Shown here one piece after another: positions 1-14,356 of a stretch of 64,000 nt of DNA. How positions within the stretch are numbered: the stretch's first letter is position 1; each line of letters opens with the position of its first letter. The stretch spans positions 1-64,000 of the forward strand of contig NZ_BOOK01000051.1 in assembly GCF_016863195.1 (NCBI RefSeq), given 5' to 3'. The translations under genes were made by a program, and so were the position numbers. The stretch is from Paraplanobispora takensis (lineage in GTDB: Bacteria; Actinomycetota; Actinomycetes; Streptosporangiales; Streptosporangiaceae). The notes beneath the pieces are model-generated. The model saw only the letters and a program-made list of their open reading frames with translations, was not told the DNA's origin and made no database searches.

Positions 1-14
1 GAGGCAACCCTCTA

Positions 15-43
15 AACTTACCGTGCCATTCGGCCCATGTCCA
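15..43 (-). promoter_or_regulatory. Putative promoter P2 pointing off the left edge
   Basis: On the minus strand TGGACA (43-38) and TAAGTT (20-15) are separated by 17 bases, which predicts a start near position 8. Together with the upstream P1 element it gives a multi-promoter arrangement of the kind found before rRNA operons. What it drives lies outside the window. Confidence 0.5.
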
Positions 44-160
44 ATCAGCCGATTTCCCGGCGACATGCACAGAGGACGAACACCAAGGTTCGTTCGTAAG
101 AGGGGGCTGGCCCTGGGGCCCGTCCGCCATGAGGCGTCCGGCTCGCTCCCGGGCATGAAA

Positions 161-189
161 ACCATAAGCCGCCTCCGAACCGTCGTCAA
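161..189 (-). promoter_or_regulatory. Putative promoter P1 pointing off the left edge
   Basis: On the minus strand TTGACG (189-184) and TATGGT (166-161) are 17 bases apart. It sits about 145 bp upstream of P2, and both fire leftwards away from tyrS. Confidence 0.5.
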
Positions 190-278
190 ATCAACCGCCA
201 TGATCAAAAGCGCAGGTCAGCCCGGATCCCCTGCAAGACGGCCGTTCTCCGCTATCAGAACGTTACTCCCGCGACGAC

Positions 279-306
279 GAACGCCCCGGCCGCAGCCGGG
301 GCGTTC
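279..306 (-). terminator. Hairpin terminator after tyrS
   Basis: A perfect 12-bp stem (279-290 with 295-306) closes a CGCA loop 31 bases after the tyrS stop. There is no clear T-run, as is common for actinobacterial terminators. Confidence 0.7.
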
Positions 307-336
307 AGGTGTCGGTCGGTCAACGGGCACCGCAGG

Positions 337-1596
337 TCAGACGACCTCGACGGCGCCGAACGTCTTGCCGCGCCGCAGGACCAGGTAGCGGTTGTGCAGC
401 AGATCCTCCTGCGTCGGCACGTATGCCTCGTCGGTGACCTTGACGTTGTTGAGGTAGGCGCCGCCCTCCTTGACCGCGCGACGGGCGGCGGACTTGGAAT
501 CCACCAGACCGCTCTCGGCGAGCAGGTCCACGAACGACGCCCCCAGCCCGGGCACCTCCGCGCGCGGCACCTCGGCCAGGGCCGCCCCGAGCGTGTGCGC
601 CGGCAGCTCCTGCAGCGATCCGCGACCGAACAGCGCGGCCGAGGCCGCGATCACCGCGGCGCACTCCTCCGCCCCGTGCAACAGCGTGGTCAGCTCCTCG
701 GCCAGCGCGCGCTGCGCCTCGCGGGCGAAGGGCCGCTCGGCCACGGACTTCTCCAGCGCCTCGATCTCCTCGTGGGACTTGAAGCTGTAGATCTTCAGGA
801 ACTTCACCACGTCGCGGTCGTCGGCGTTCAGCCAGAACTGGTAGAACGCGTACGGCGAGGTCATCTCCGGGTTGAGCCAGACGGCGCCGCCCGCGGTCTT
901 GCCGAACTTGGTGCCGTCGGCCTTGGTGATCAGCGGCACGGTCAGCGCGTGCACGTGGTCACCGGTCACCCGGCGCACCAGATCGGTGCCGGCGGTGATG
1001 TTGCCCCACTGGTCGCTGCCGCCGATCTGCAGCGAGCACCCGTGCCGCCTGTACAGCTCCAGGTAGTCGTTGGCCTGCAGGATCTGGTAGCTGAACTCGG
1101 TGTAGCTGAGCCCCTCACCCGCCAGACGCGCCGAGACCGACTCGCGGGCCAGCATGCGGTTGACCGGGAAGTGCTTGCCGACGTCGCGCAGGAACGCGAT
1201 CGCGGACATGCCATCGGTCCAATCGAGATTGCTGACCATGAGCCCGCGCTCCGGGTCGGACAGGTCCAGGAACCGCTCCACCTGCACCCGGATGCGCGCG
1301 ACCCACTCGGCCACGACCTCGGTGGAGTTGAGCGAACGCTCGGTGCTGCGGCCGCTGGGGTCACCGATCAGACCGGTGGCGCCGCCCACCAGGCCGATGG
1401 CGCGGTGCCCGGCCCGCTGGATCCGGGCCAGGGTCAGCAGCGGCACCAGGTTGCCCACGTGCAGAGAGGGCGCGGTCGGGTCGAAGCCGCAATAGACCGT
1501 GATCGGACCCTCGGCCATCTTCGCCCGCAGGGCGTCGATGTCGGTGGACTGCGCGATCAGCCCGCGCCAGGCGAGGTCATCCAGAATGTCGGTCAC
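337..1596 (-). CDS. tyrS: Tyrosyl-tRNA synthetase
   Basis: Cytosolic class I synthetase that charges tRNA-Tyr. The protein is 419 aa. The GTG at 1596 is chosen because it gives the family N-terminus [18 protein letters not shown]; the frame stays open far upstream, but that extension is antisense-type sequence. The HIGH-type motif reads HVGN within the GFDPTAPS segment, and the KMSKS loop is represented by KFGKT. A C-terminal S4-like RNA-binding segment ([17 protein letters not shown]) is present. A hairpin terminator follows directly. It is separated from the arginine cluster by a frameshifted gene on the other strand. Confidence 0.97.
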   Translation of the reverse strand: MTDILDDLAWRGLIAQSTDIDALRAKMAEGPITVYCGFDPTAPSLHVGNLVPLLTLARIQRAGHRAIGLVGGATGLIGDPSGRSTERSLNSTEVVAEWVARIRVQVERFLDLSDPERGLMVSNLDWTDGMSAIAFLRDVGKHFPVNRMLARESVSARLAGEGLSYTEFSYQILQANDYLELYRRHGCSLQIGGSDQWGNITAGTDLVRRVTGDHVHALTVPLITKADGTKFGKTAGGAVWLNPEMTSPYAFYQFWLNADDRDVVKFLKIYSFKSHEEIEALEKSVAERPFAREAQRALAEELTTLLHGAEECAAVIAASAALFGRGSLQELPAHTLGAALAEVPRAEVPGLGASFVDLLAESGLVDSKSAARRAVKEGGAYLNNVKVTDEAYVPTQEDLLHNRYLVLRRGKTFGAVEVV

Positions 1597-1771
1597 GATT
1601 CTTGCTTTCCAATGTTCTCGAGGGTCTTGTACGGCTTCGCGGTACAGCCTGCCCGATTCCGGCATCGTTGCGCCACTCGAAACCGTCCCCGGCGCACGGG
1701 AAAGAGCAGTGACAGCGGAAAAACGATCTGGTACGGCTGGGCCGGACGGCATGGCGATCGGAGTGGTGCTG

Positions 1772-2937
1772 ATGAGCGGCGTGGTCACCGTGGACAGGGC
1801 TCGATGGCTGGGCTTCAGGTGGCGGCGGCACGGCCTGGCCGGCCGGTCCCGCGAGAGCACGCTCGACGACCTGCTGTTGCTGGGGGTGCAGGACAGCCGG
1901 CAGGCCGGCGCCAAGCAGTCGCTGATCCAGCGCACGGACGGCATCCCCACGGACAGCAGTCCCACCGATGGCGCCTCCGCGGGCGACACCCGCGCAGACA
2001 GCACCCGCACGGACGGCACCAGGACGACGAGCGTCGCGGACGCGATCTCCGCGCGGGCCCCCTGGTGAGCATGTGGTCCGTGCGCGGGGCACCGCATGCG
2101 CACCGCCCGGCCCACCTGGACTTCGTGCGCGACGCGCTCGCCCCCCGGGAGTCGGACGACGGCGGGGCCGACTACGTCCGGGCGGTCGAGGAGGTGGCCG
2201 CCGCCCTCGGCGCCGTGGTGACCGCTCCCCTGCCGAAGCCGGAGGCGAGCAGCCGGGTTACCGGTCGCGTACCGGCCTCGCTGGTGGAGTGGTGCCCGCG
2301 GTGCGAGGCGGACCACGTCCCCGACGCGTTGTTCCGCGCGGCCGGGCGTCAGGCGCGGATCGTCCTCGGCCCCGGGGAGCAGCGCACGACCGTGCTGCAC
2401 CCGCCTCCCGAGCACCGGCAGGAGAAGATCGACCATCCGCGTACGGCGTTGCTGGACGCCTACTTCCGGGTGAACGGCCCCACCGGCAGGACCGTGTTCC
2501 GCGACTGGATGGGCGGCGACGTCGCGGCCGCCACCGGCCTGTGGCGGGAACGGGCCGGTGACCTGGTCGGGGTCCGGGTCGGCGACCGGCGCTGCGACCT
2601 GCCCGAGGCTCTCCTCGACGCGGTGCGGGAGGCGCCCGAGCCCGAGGGGGTCGCCCTCCTCCCGCCGAACGATCCCTACCTGCGCCAGGTCGACCGGACC
2701 CTGCTCGTCCCGGACGGCGACCGGCGCCGGCAGGTGTGGCGGGCCCTTTCGGGGCCGGGGGCGCTGCTCGTCGACGGCGAGGTGGCCGGCATCTGGCGCT
2801 ACCGCCGTACCGACCGCGAAGTGACGATCACCCTCTTCGGCGCCCTGTCGTCCGTGCGGCGCGCGGAGGCCGAGCAGAGCGCCCGCCTCGTCGCCGAGGC
2901 GACCGGCGACGACCCGCCGGACGTCACCTGGGACTGA
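1772..2937 (+). pseudogene. Winged-helix DNA-binding protein (AlkZ/HTH_42-like), frameshifted
   Basis: Two overlapping frames together make one protein of the crosslink-repair/winged-helix family (COG3214-like, by recollection of the family). The first, from ATG 1772, reads [16 protein letters not shown] and then [18 protein letters not shown] before stopping at 2066-2068. The second continues in the -1 frame with [17 protein letters not shown] and the C-terminal [13 protein letters not shown] block, ending at 2937. The join falls at a run of five C (2058-2062); one more C would restore a single frame of about 388 codons. A Thr/Asp/Ser-rich low-complexity stretch lies just before the join. 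It may be a sequencing error, a true pseudogene or, less likely, programmed slippage. Confidence 0.65.
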
Positions 2938-3086
2938 GCCTCCGGCATACGGGCTGCCGTACGGGCCCACACCGGACGCGCCCACACCGCGCAGACCCGC
3001 GCCATACGGGCCCACGCCGCTCAACGGCCATCCGTAACCGGATGCCGACCGTGACGGCCCCGGCCCGCCTCGCGTCGTCACGGCGA

Positions 3087-3818
3087 TCAGGTCCGGCGGC
3101 GCGGGACGTGCGGCCGGTACGGCGAGACCGTGGGGTCACCGGCGATCCAGAACCGCCAGGGCGTCTCCTTGCCCGCCGAGACCCCGGTGCGCGGCCCCGA
3201 CCTGATCAGGCCCGCCTCGGGAGGCCGCCCTTCCAGGACGGCCACCGCCCCCGGCCCGGACCGCTCCGCTCCGCCGTACGAGCCGTTCCCGGCCTCCTCC
3301 GCCCCGCCGGGCGGGCAGGCGTCGGTCCCGTTGTGCTCGCGGGTGAAGCCGAGCGCCACGGCCAGACGCGCCGGTCCGCGTGCCAGGTCCCTGGCGGGGA
3401 CGGTACGGCCGGCGCCGGTGCTCCGGCGGGCCGTGGCGGTCTCGATCCCGGCGACCACCTCTCCGGCCCGCAGCAGCACGCCCGAGCCGACCCCGTCGGG
3501 AAGGCAGACCAGGTTCGCGCAGAAGTGCATGCCGTAGGTGAAGTAGACGTACACGTGACCGGGCGGCCCGAACATCACCGCGTTGCGCGGCGTGAGGCCC
3601 CGGTAGGTGTGGGCCGCAGGGTCCTCCCCCGGCAGGCCGTACGCCTCGACCTCGGTCAGCCGCACCGCGACGGGCCCGTGCACGATCACCCGCCCCAGCA
3701 GGTCCGGGGCGACCTCGTGCGCGGGCCGGTCGAAGAAGGAGCGGGGCAGCCGGGCGAGCCCGGGACCGGACCCGGCGGGCCCGGTCCCCTCCTGCCGCCT
3801 CAGTTCCCGCTCGCCCAT
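3087..3818 (-). CDS. mpg: DNA-3-methyladenine glycosylase (AAG/MPG family)
   Basis: Base-excision repair glycosylase that removes alkylated purines such as 3-methyladenine. The 243-aa frame shows the family order: [16 protein letters not shown], then [19 protein letters not shown] with the expected catalytic Glu, then [21 protein letters not shown] Gly/Ser/Glu-rich insertion (about residues 175-200) separates the conserved core from the C-terminal [10 protein letters not shown] segment. ATG 3818 is chosen; it lies 19 nt inside the end of argH, so the gene is probably translated by coupling from the arginine message. It converges with the winged-helix gene. Confidence 0.9.
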   Translation of the reverse strand: MGERELRRQEGTGPAGSGPGLARLPRSFFDRPAHEVAPDLLGRVIVHGPVAVRLTEVEAYGLPGEDPAAHTYRGLTPRNAVMFGPPGHVYVYFTYGMHFCANLVCLPDGVGSGVLLRAGEVVAGIETATARRSTGAGRTVPARDLARGPARLAVALGFTREHNGTDACPPGGAEEAGNGSYGGAERSGPGAVAVLEGRPPEAGLIRSGPRTGVSAGKETPWRFWIAGDPTVSPYRPHVPRRRT

Positions 3819-5218
3819 GCGGCCTGACCGTCGACGGTCTCCCGCAGGGCGGTCAGCTGGTCGCGGACCCGGTCGGGGGCCGTGCCGCCGTGGGCCTTGC
3901 GGGCCGCCAGCGCGCCCGGCACCGACAGGACCTCGCGCGTGTCGGGGGTGAAGTGCGGCGAGACCTTCACGAGCTCGTCGTCGGTGAGCTCGTCGAAGTC
4001 CTTGTCGTTGACCTGGCACCAGACCACCAGGTGGCCGACCGCCTCGTGGGCCTCGCGGAACGCCACGCCTCTGCGGACCAGCAGCTCGGCCAGGTCGGTG
4101 GCGAGGGCGAACCCGTCGGGCGCCGAGGCCTCCAGCTTGGCGGTGTTGACCCGCATCGTGGCGACCAGGCCGGCCATCGCCGGGAGCACCAGCAGCAGGG
4201 TGTCGACGGAGTCGAACACCGGCTCCTTGTCCTCCTGCAGGTCGCGGTTGTAGGTCAGCGGCAGGCCCTTGAGCGTCGTCAGCAGCGACATGAGGTTGCC
4301 GATGAGGCGACCGCTCTTGCCGCGGGCGAGCTCGGCGACGTCGGGGTTCTTCTTCTGCGGCATGATCGAGGAGCCGGTGGAGTAGGCGTCGTCCATCTCG
4401 ATCCAGCGGAACTCCTGCGAGGCCCACAGGACGATCTCCTCGCCCAGCCGCGACAGGTGGGTGCCGACCATCGCCGCGCAGAACAGGAACTCGGCGGCGA
4501 AGTCGCGGTCGGCGACGGCGTCCATCGAGTTGGGGGCCGCGGAGTCGAAGCCGAGCTCGGCGGCGACGGCCTGCGGGTCCAGCGGGAGCGAGGAGCCCGC
4601 CAGCGCGCCGGAGCCGAGCGGGGAGACCGCCGCCCGCCTGTCCCAGTCGCGCAGCCGGTCGATGTCGCGGGCGAAGGCGTGCACGTGCGCCAGGAGCTGG
4701 TGGCCGAAGGAGACCGGCTGGGCGTGCTGCAGGTGGGTCATGCCGGGGGCGGCCGTCTCGGCGTGCTCCTCGGCCTGGCTCATCAGCGCGGTCTCCAGCT
4801 CCACCAGCCGGGACACGATGTGCCGGACGTGGTCGCGCAGGTACAGCCGCAGGTCGGTGGCGATCTGGTCGTTCCTGGACCGGCCGGCGCGGAGCTTGCC
4901 GCCGAGCGTGCCCAGGCGTTCCAGCAGGCCGCGCTCAAGTGCGGTGTGCACGTCCTCGTCGGCCACGGTCGGCCGGAACTCGCCCGCCTTGCAGGCCCGC
5001 TCCAGGTCGTCCAGAGCGCCGATCATGCGCTCCAGTTCCTCCTGCGTGAGCAGTCCCGCGCGGTTCAGCACCCGGGCGTGCGCCCGCGAGGCCAGCAGGT
5101 CGTACGGCACCAGCCGCCAGTCGAAGTGCACGCTCACCGAGAGCCTGGTCAGCGCGTCGGCCGGACCCCCCTCGAACCGGCCGCCCCACAACCTCATCGG
5201 CTTGCCACCATCAGTCAC
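3800..5218 (-). CDS. argH: Argininosuccinate lyase
   Basis: Last step of arginine biosynthesis: argininosuccinate to arginine plus fumarate. The 472-aa protein carries the superfamily signature [16 protein letters not shown], the TGMTHLQ-type segment ([11 protein letters not shown]) and [16 protein letters not shown] 5218 is chosen because GGGAGGGAG lies about 8 nt upstream and the product begins [14 protein letters not shown]; the frame continues 36 codons further with atypical sequence. It lies 91 bp after argG and overlaps the downstream glycosylase gene by 19 nt. Confidence 0.96.
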   Translation of the reverse strand: MTDGGKPMRLWGGRFEGGPADALTRLSVSVHFDWRLVPYDLLASRAHARVLNRAGLLTQEELERMIGALDDLERACKAGEFRPTVADEDVHTALERGLLERLGTLGGKLRAGRSRNDQIATDLRLYLRDHVRHIVSRLVELETALMSQAEEHAETAAPGMTHLQHAQPVSFGHQLLAHVHAFARDIDRLRDWDRRAAVSPLGSGALAGSSLPLDPQAVAAELGFDSAAPNSMDAVADRDFAAEFLFCAAMVGTHLSRLGEEIVLWASQEFRWIEMDDAYSTGSSIMPQKKNPDVAELARGKSGRLIGNLMSLLTTLKGLPLTYNRDLQEDKEPVFDSVDTLLLVLPAMAGLVATMRVNTAKLEASAPDGFALATDLAELLVRRGVAFREAHEAVGHLVVWCQVNDKDFDELTDDELVKVSPHFTPDTREVLSVPGALAARKAHGGTAPDRVRDQLTALRETVDGQAAWASGN

Positions 5219-5309
5219 CGTCGTTCTCCCTCCCAGTTCAATCCGCGACCCTACGGGATGTCCGGCCGGCCCGCCCTCCGGCGTGCTGGTCATGGACATC
5301 CCCACCCGT

Positions 5310-6506
5310 TCAGAGCCGCCGGTCACGCGCGGCCGCGATCTTCGAGGGCAGGCTCCACAGCTCGACGAAGCCCTTGGCCAGCGACTGGTCGAAGGTGTCG
5401 CCGGTGTCGTAGGTGGCGAGGTTGAAGTCGTACAGCGACGTCTCCGAGCGCCGGCCGGTGACCGTGGCGCGGCCGCCGTGCAGGGTCATCCGGATCTCGC
5501 CGGTGACGTGCTCCTGGGCCTCGGCGATGAAGACGTCCAGCGCCCTCTTCAGCGGGGAGAACCACAGGCCGTCGTAGACGAGCTCGCCCCAGCGCTGGTC
5601 CACCGACCGCTTGAAGCGGGCCAGGTCGCGCTCGACGGTGACGTTCTCCAGCTCCATGTGCGCGGTGATCAGCGCGATGGCGCCGGGCGCCTCGTAGACC
5701 TCGCGCGACTTGATGCCGACGAGCCGGTCCTCGACCATGTCGAGCCGGCCGACGCCCTGGGCGCCGGCGCGCCGGTTCAGCTCGGAGATGATCTGGAAGG
5801 GGGTCAGCGCCCGCCCGTCCAGCGCCGCCGGGACGCCCCTGACGAAGCTGATGATCACCTCGTCGGCCTCGCGGGGCTCGGCCGGGTCGGCGGTGTAGGC
5901 GTAGACGTCCTCGATGGGGCCGTTCCAGATGTCCTCCAGGAAGCCGGTCTCGACGGCCCGGCCCCAGAGGTTCGCATCGATCGAGTAGGGGTTCTTCTTG
6001 CTGGTCTCGATCGGGAGGTTCTTCTCCTCGGCGTAGGCGATGGCCTTGTCCCGGGTCCACGCGTAGTCGCGGGCGGGGGCGACGACCTTCAGCTCGGGGA
6101 AGAGCGCGGCCAGGCCGGCCTCGAAGCGGACCTGGTCGTTGCCCTTGCCGGTGCAGCCGTGCGAGACGTGCGTGCCGCCGAACTCCTTGGCCGCGGCGGC
6201 CAGGTGCTTGACGATCAGCGGCCGGGACAGCGCGGAGACCAGCGGGTAGCGGTCCATGTAGAGGGCGTTGGCCTGCAGCGCGGGCACGCAGAAGTCGGCG
6301 GCGAACTCCTCGCGCGCGTCGACGACGACGGACTCGACGGCGCCGCAGTCGACGGCCCGCTTGCGGATGACCTCCATGTCCTCGCCGCCCTGGCCGACGT
6401 CGACGGCCACGGCGATGACCTCGGCGCCGGTTTTCTCGGCGAGGAAGGGGATGGCAACTGAGGTGTCGAGGCCCCCGGAGTAGGCGAGGACCACCCGGTC
6501 AGTCAT
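5310..6506 (-). CDS. argG: Argininosuccinate synthase
   Basis: Joins citrulline and aspartate using ATP to give argininosuccinate. The 398-aa protein starts [17 protein letters not shown] with the ATP pyrophosphatase loop SGGLDTS, and contains [14 protein letters not shown] and the [10 protein letters not shown] segment. ATG 6506 has GGAGC about 7 nt upstream. It lies 63 bp after argR, with a small hairpin between them, and is followed by argH. Confidence 0.97.
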   Translation of the reverse strand: MTDRVVLAYSGGLDTSVAIPFLAEKTGAEVIAVAVDVGQGGEDMEVIRKRAVDCGAVESVVVDAREEFAADFCVPALQANALYMDRYPLVSALSRPLIVKHLAAAAKEFGGTHVSHGCTGKGNDQVRFEAGLAALFPELKVVAPARDYAWTRDKAIAYAEEKNLPIETSKKNPYSIDANLWGRAVETGFLEDIWNGPIEDVYAYTADPAEPREADEVIISFVRGVPAALDGRALTPFQIISELNRRAGAQGVGRLDMVEDRLVGIKSREVYEAPGAIALITAHMELENVTVERDLARFKRSVDQRWGELVYDGLWFSPLKRALDVFIAEAQEHVTGEIRMTLHGGRATVTGRRSETSLYDFNLATYDTGDTFDQSLAKGFVELWSLPSKIAAARDRRL

Positions 6507-6553
6507 GTCTTTGCTCCAAGTCTTCGTTCGTTCGAGGGACTGCGCCGGGACCG

Positions 6554-6569
6554 GCCCGCGGATCGCGGG

Positions 6570-6570
<1 letters not shown>
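6554..6570 (-). terminator. Small hairpin after argR
   Basis: A 7-bp perfect stem GCCCGCG/CGCGGGC with a GAT loop abuts the argR stop codon. There is no T-run. It could be a weak terminator or an mRNA-processing signal separating argCJBDFR from argGH. Confidence 0.4.
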
Positions 6571-9172
<2,602 letters not shown>

Positions 9173-9176
<4 letters not shown>

Positions 9177-10191
9177 GTGTCGCTCCCCTTCAACTTGATG
9201 GTGGCGGTCAGCCTGCGCTTGACCAGCTCGGGTACGGCGGCCGCCGGGGCGGCGGCGGACTCGTCGGGCAGCACCATGGTGCCGATGCCCTCGTCGGTGA
9301 AGATCTCCAGCAGTACGGCGTGGGGCACCCGGCCGTCGAGCACGTGGGCCTGGGGCACGCCGCCCTGCACGGCGTTGAGGCACGCCTCCATCTTGGGCAC
9401 CATGCCGCTGGACAGGCCGGGCAGGAGGTGCTCCAGCTCGCCGGCGGTGAGGCGGCTGATGACCTCGTCGCTCTCGGGCCAGTTGCGGTACAGGCCCTCG
9501 ACGTCGGTCAGGACGATCAGCTTGGAGGCCTGCAGCGCCACGGCCAGCGCGGCGGCGGCGGTGTCGGCGTTGACGTTGTAGACGGTGCCGTCCTCGCCGC
9601 GGGCGACCGAGGAGACGACGGGGATGCGCCCGTCGTCCAGCAGCGCCTGCACGGCTCCGGCCTCGACCCGGACGATCTCCCCGACCTGGCCGATGTCCAC
9701 CGGGGCGCCGTCGACGACCGCGTGCTTGCGGACGGCGGTGAGCAGGTGGGCGTCCTCGCCGGACATGCCGACGGCCAGCGGGCCGTGCCGGTTGATCAGG
9801 CCGACCACGTCGCGGTTGACCTGGCCGACCAGGACCATCCTGACGACCTGCATGGCCTCGGGAGTGGTGACCCGCAGGCCGGCGGTGAAGGTGGACTCGA
9901 TGCCCAGCCGGTCGAGCTGGGCGTTGATCTGCGGGCCGCCGCCGTGCACGATGACGGGCTTGAGCCCGGCGTAGCGCAGGAAGACGACGTCGTCGGCGAA
10001 CTTCTCCCGCAGGTGCTCCTCGGTCATCGCGTTGCCGCCGTACTTGATGACGACGGTGGCGCCCTGGAAGCGGGCCAGCCACGGCAGCGCCTCGATCAGG
10101 GTGGCGGCCTTGGACAGGGCGGCGTCGGCCCTCATCCCGTCGGCGGCCGCTCCGTTGCCGGTCGTTCCGTTGCCGGTCGTTCCGTTGCCGG

Positions 10192-10195
<4 letters not shown>
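9173..10195 (-). CDS. argB: Acetylglutamate kinase
   Basis: Phosphorylates N-acetylglutamate, the usual arginine-feedback step. The 340-aa protein carries VIKYGGNAM and [10 protein letters not shown], which bind ATP and substrate, and [12 protein letters not shown]. It is longer than the common 290-300 aa: about 20 extra N-terminal residues come from a 15-bp tandem repeat (TGNGT units), and an Ala/Pro-rich tail of about 28 residues follows the normal end. ATG 10195 overlaps the argJ stop as ATGA. Confidence 0.95.
10151..10195 (-). repeat. 15-bp tandem repeat at the start of argB
   Basis: Three head-to-tail 15-bp units encode [15 protein letters not shown] at the argB N-terminus. The two inner units are identical; the start-codon unit differs only where the ATG is formed. 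This is replication-slippage-type sequence in an otherwise unique gene. Confidence 0.85.
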
Positions 10196-12449
<2,254 letters not shown>

Positions 12450-12576
12450 ACGGGGTATACCGGAAGGAAGGATGCTCCCCCGGTGAAGGCCGGGGCGGAG
12501 GGTAGGACAGAACACAGGTCTGCGCATGGTCATACAGCGTAATGTTTCGTGATATTTCAGCCCTGTTGCACGTACC

Positions 12577-12588
12577 TACCGGTCGGTA
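12577..12588 (+). promoter_or_regulatory. Inverted-repeat operator before the acyl-CoA ligase
   Basis: TACCG-GT-CGGTA is a perfect inverted repeat 43 bp upstream of the ligase start, within the likely promoter. TetR-type regulators of fatty-acid genes in actinobacteria often use ACCG/CGGT palindromes, so this is a candidate operator. No regulator gene is adjacent. Confidence 0.4.
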
Positions 12589-12630
12589 TCGTGACGTTTC
12601 CGGTCCTTCCACACCCGGGGAGTAGAACGC

Positions 12631-14292
12631 ATGACTGTCACTCACGACCAGGTCCAGGCCCAGCTCACCGGCCCCGGACAGCTGTTCGAGATGGAGGAGG
12701 TCCCCGGCCACGGCGGCACGGTCAGGACCTGGAAGCACGCGCCCGTGCACTTCCGGGCCCTCCTCGAGATCAGCCGGTTCCACGGTGACAAGGTCTTCCT
12801 GGCCTACGAGGACGAGCACATCACCTACGAGGAGCACTTCCGCCGGGCGGCCACGCTGGCGCGGCGGCTGGTGGAGGAGTACGGCGTGGGCAAGGGCGAC
12901 CGGGTCGCCATCGCCATGCGCAACTACCCCGAGTGGGTCATCTCCTTCTCCGCGGCACTGGCCGCCGGGGCGATCGCCGTACCGCTCAACGCCTGGTGGA
13001 CCCAGCAGGAGCTGGAGTTCGGACTGTCGGACTCCGGGGCCAAGGTGCTCATCGCCGACGGCGAGCGCGCAGCCAAGCTCGCCGCGTCCGGCCCGGCTCT
13101 GATCGTGACGCGCGGCGAGGTCCCCGAGGGCGCCCGGGGGTTCCAGGACGTGCTGGGCGAGGTGGCGGCGGACGTGACGCTGCCGGACGTGGAGCTCTCC
13201 CCCGACGACCCGGCCACCATCTTCTACACCTCCGGCACCACCGGCGTGCCCAAGGGCGCGCTCGGCAGCCACCGCAACCTCGGCCAGTCCCCCATGACCG
13301 TGGCCTACAGCATGCTGCGCGCCGTGGTCCGGGCCGGCAAGGACCCGGGCGAGGCCGCCGGCCAGCGCCGCGTCACCCTGCTGACCGTGCCGCTGTTCCA
13401 CGTCACCGGCTGCTTCGCGGTGATGACCACCACGATGTTCAGCGGCGGCGGCCTGGTGCTGATGTACAAGTGGGACGCCGGGCGGGCCCTGGAGCTGATC
13501 GAGCGCGAGAAGGTCACCGTCTTCAGCGGCGTGCCCACCAACGTCTGGCAGCTGCTGTCCCACCCCGACCTGGACAAGCACGACGTCTCCAGCCTCGCCT
13601 CCCTGGGCTACGGCGGCGCCCCCGCCCCGCCCAAGCTGCTTGAGCGCATCACCGAGCAGCTGCCCAGCCGGGCGCCCTCCAACGGCTACGGCATGACCGA
13701 GACCACCGCGCTGGCGATCAACAACAGCGGCTCGGACTATCTGGCCAAGCCCGACAGCATCGGCCTGCCGATGCCCGTGGTCGACGTCAAGATCGCCGAC
13801 CCGATGGGACAGGAACTGCCCGCCGGAGAGGTCGGCGAGCTGTGCATGCGCGGCCCGAACGTGATCCTGGGCTACTGGAACCGCCCCGCGGCCACCGCCG
13901 AGACCATCGTCGGCGGCTGGCTGCACACCGGCGACCTGGCCCGCATGGACGAGGAGGGCTTCGTCTACATCGTGGACCGGGCCAAGGACATGGTCATCCG
14001 CGGCGGCGAGAACGTCTACTGCGCCGAGGTGGAGGCCGCGCTGTTCGAGCACCCGGCGGTGGACGACGCCGCGGTGATCGGCATCCCGCACGACGAGCTG
14101 GGCGAGGAGGTCGGCGCGGTGGTCCGGTTGAAGTCCGCGGCGACCCCCGAGGAACTCCAGGCGTTCCTGCGCGAGCGGATCGCGGCGTTCAAGGTGCCGG
14201 TCAGGTTCTGGGTCCGCGAGGCGGAGCTGCCCCGCAACCCCGGCGGGAAGATCCTCAAGACGCACCTGCGCAAGGAGGTCCTCGGCGCCTGA
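12631..14292 (+). CDS. Acyl-CoA synthetase (AMP-forming ligase)
   Basis: Activates a carboxylic acid, probably a fatty acid, to its CoA thioester through an acyl-adenylate. The 553-aa protein has the adenylate-forming signatures: P-loop FYTSGTTGVPKGAL (about residue 190), the core NGYGMTETTA, GWLHTGDLARMDEEG, and a C-terminal domain ending in LPRNPGGKILKTHLRK with the catalytic Lys. Substrate length cannot be read from sequence. ATG 12631 has GGGGAG about 12 nt upstream. It is divergent from argC. Confidence 0.9.
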   Translation: MTVTHDQVQAQLTGPGQLFEMEEVPGHGGTVRTWKHAPVHFRALLEISRFHGDKVFLAYEDEHITYEEHFRRAATLARRLVEEYGVGKGDRVAIAMRNYPEWVISFSAALAAGAIAVPLNAWWTQQELEFGLSDSGAKVLIADGERAAKLAASGPALIVTRGEVPEGARGFQDVLGEVAADVTLPDVELSPDDPATIFYTSGTTGVPKGALGSHRNLGQSPMTVAYSMLRAVVRAGKDPGEAAGQRRVTLLTVPLFHVTGCFAVMTTTMFSGGGLVLMYKWDAGRALELIEREKVTVFSGVPTNVWQLLSHPDLDKHDVSSLASLGYGGAPAPPKLLERITEQLPSRAPSNGYGMTETTALAINNSGSDYLAKPDSIGLPMPVVDVKIADPMGQELPAGEVGELCMRGPNVILGYWNRPAATAETIVGGWLHTGDLARMDEEGFVYIVDRAKDMVIRGGENVYCAEVEAALFEHPAVDDAAVIGIPHDELGEEVGAVVRLKSAATPEELQAFLRERIAAFKVPVRFWVREAELPRNPGGKILKTHLRKEVLGA

Positions 14293-14356
14293 GCCGGGTA
14301 CGGCCCGCCCGATATTGGTTTGCTTTCGGGCGGGCCGCCACCGAAACTAGCTGTTC

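Larger units (their letters stand above)
1..336. other. Non-coding region between tyrS and the left edge
   Basis: No convincing gene lies in these 336 bases. The tyrS terminator hairpin occupies the right side. Two minus-strand promoter-like elements follow, with spacing and base content close to sigma-70 consensus. An open frame at 23-388 on the plus strand runs through the promoters and into tyrS antisense, and has no recognisable protein character. Confidence 0.6.

Noticed and set aside
23-388. Plus-strand frame at the left edge
   Set aside because: It overlaps the tyrS end and the putative promoters, and its composition is non-protein-like.
394-1770. Long plus-strand open frame antisense to tyrS
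   Set aside because: It is continuous with the winged-helix C-terminal frame only because stops are rare in high-GC DNA; its Arg/Gln/Val-rich composition and complete overlap with tyrS mark it as a shadow.
2042-2068. Programmed -1 frameshifting at the C-run of the winged-helix gene
   Set aside because: No clear slippery heptamer with a downstream pseudoknot was evident; a simple one-base loss explains the data better, so it is reported as a frameshifted gene only.
2938-3086. Short GC-rich TACGGGCCCAC repeats between convergent genes
   Set aside because: Three imperfect copies in 150 bp of biased sequence; no symmetry, spacing or coding role that sets them apart from background.
3819-4427. 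Upstream extension of the glycosylase frame inside argH
   Set aside because: Arg/Gly/Ala-rich shadow of argH; the recognisable family sequence begins only after ATG 3818.
9177-10082. Upstream extension of the argD frame through argB
   Set aside because: Repetitive Arg/Pro/Gly translation opposite to real argB codons; the GTGA overlap gives a clean start.
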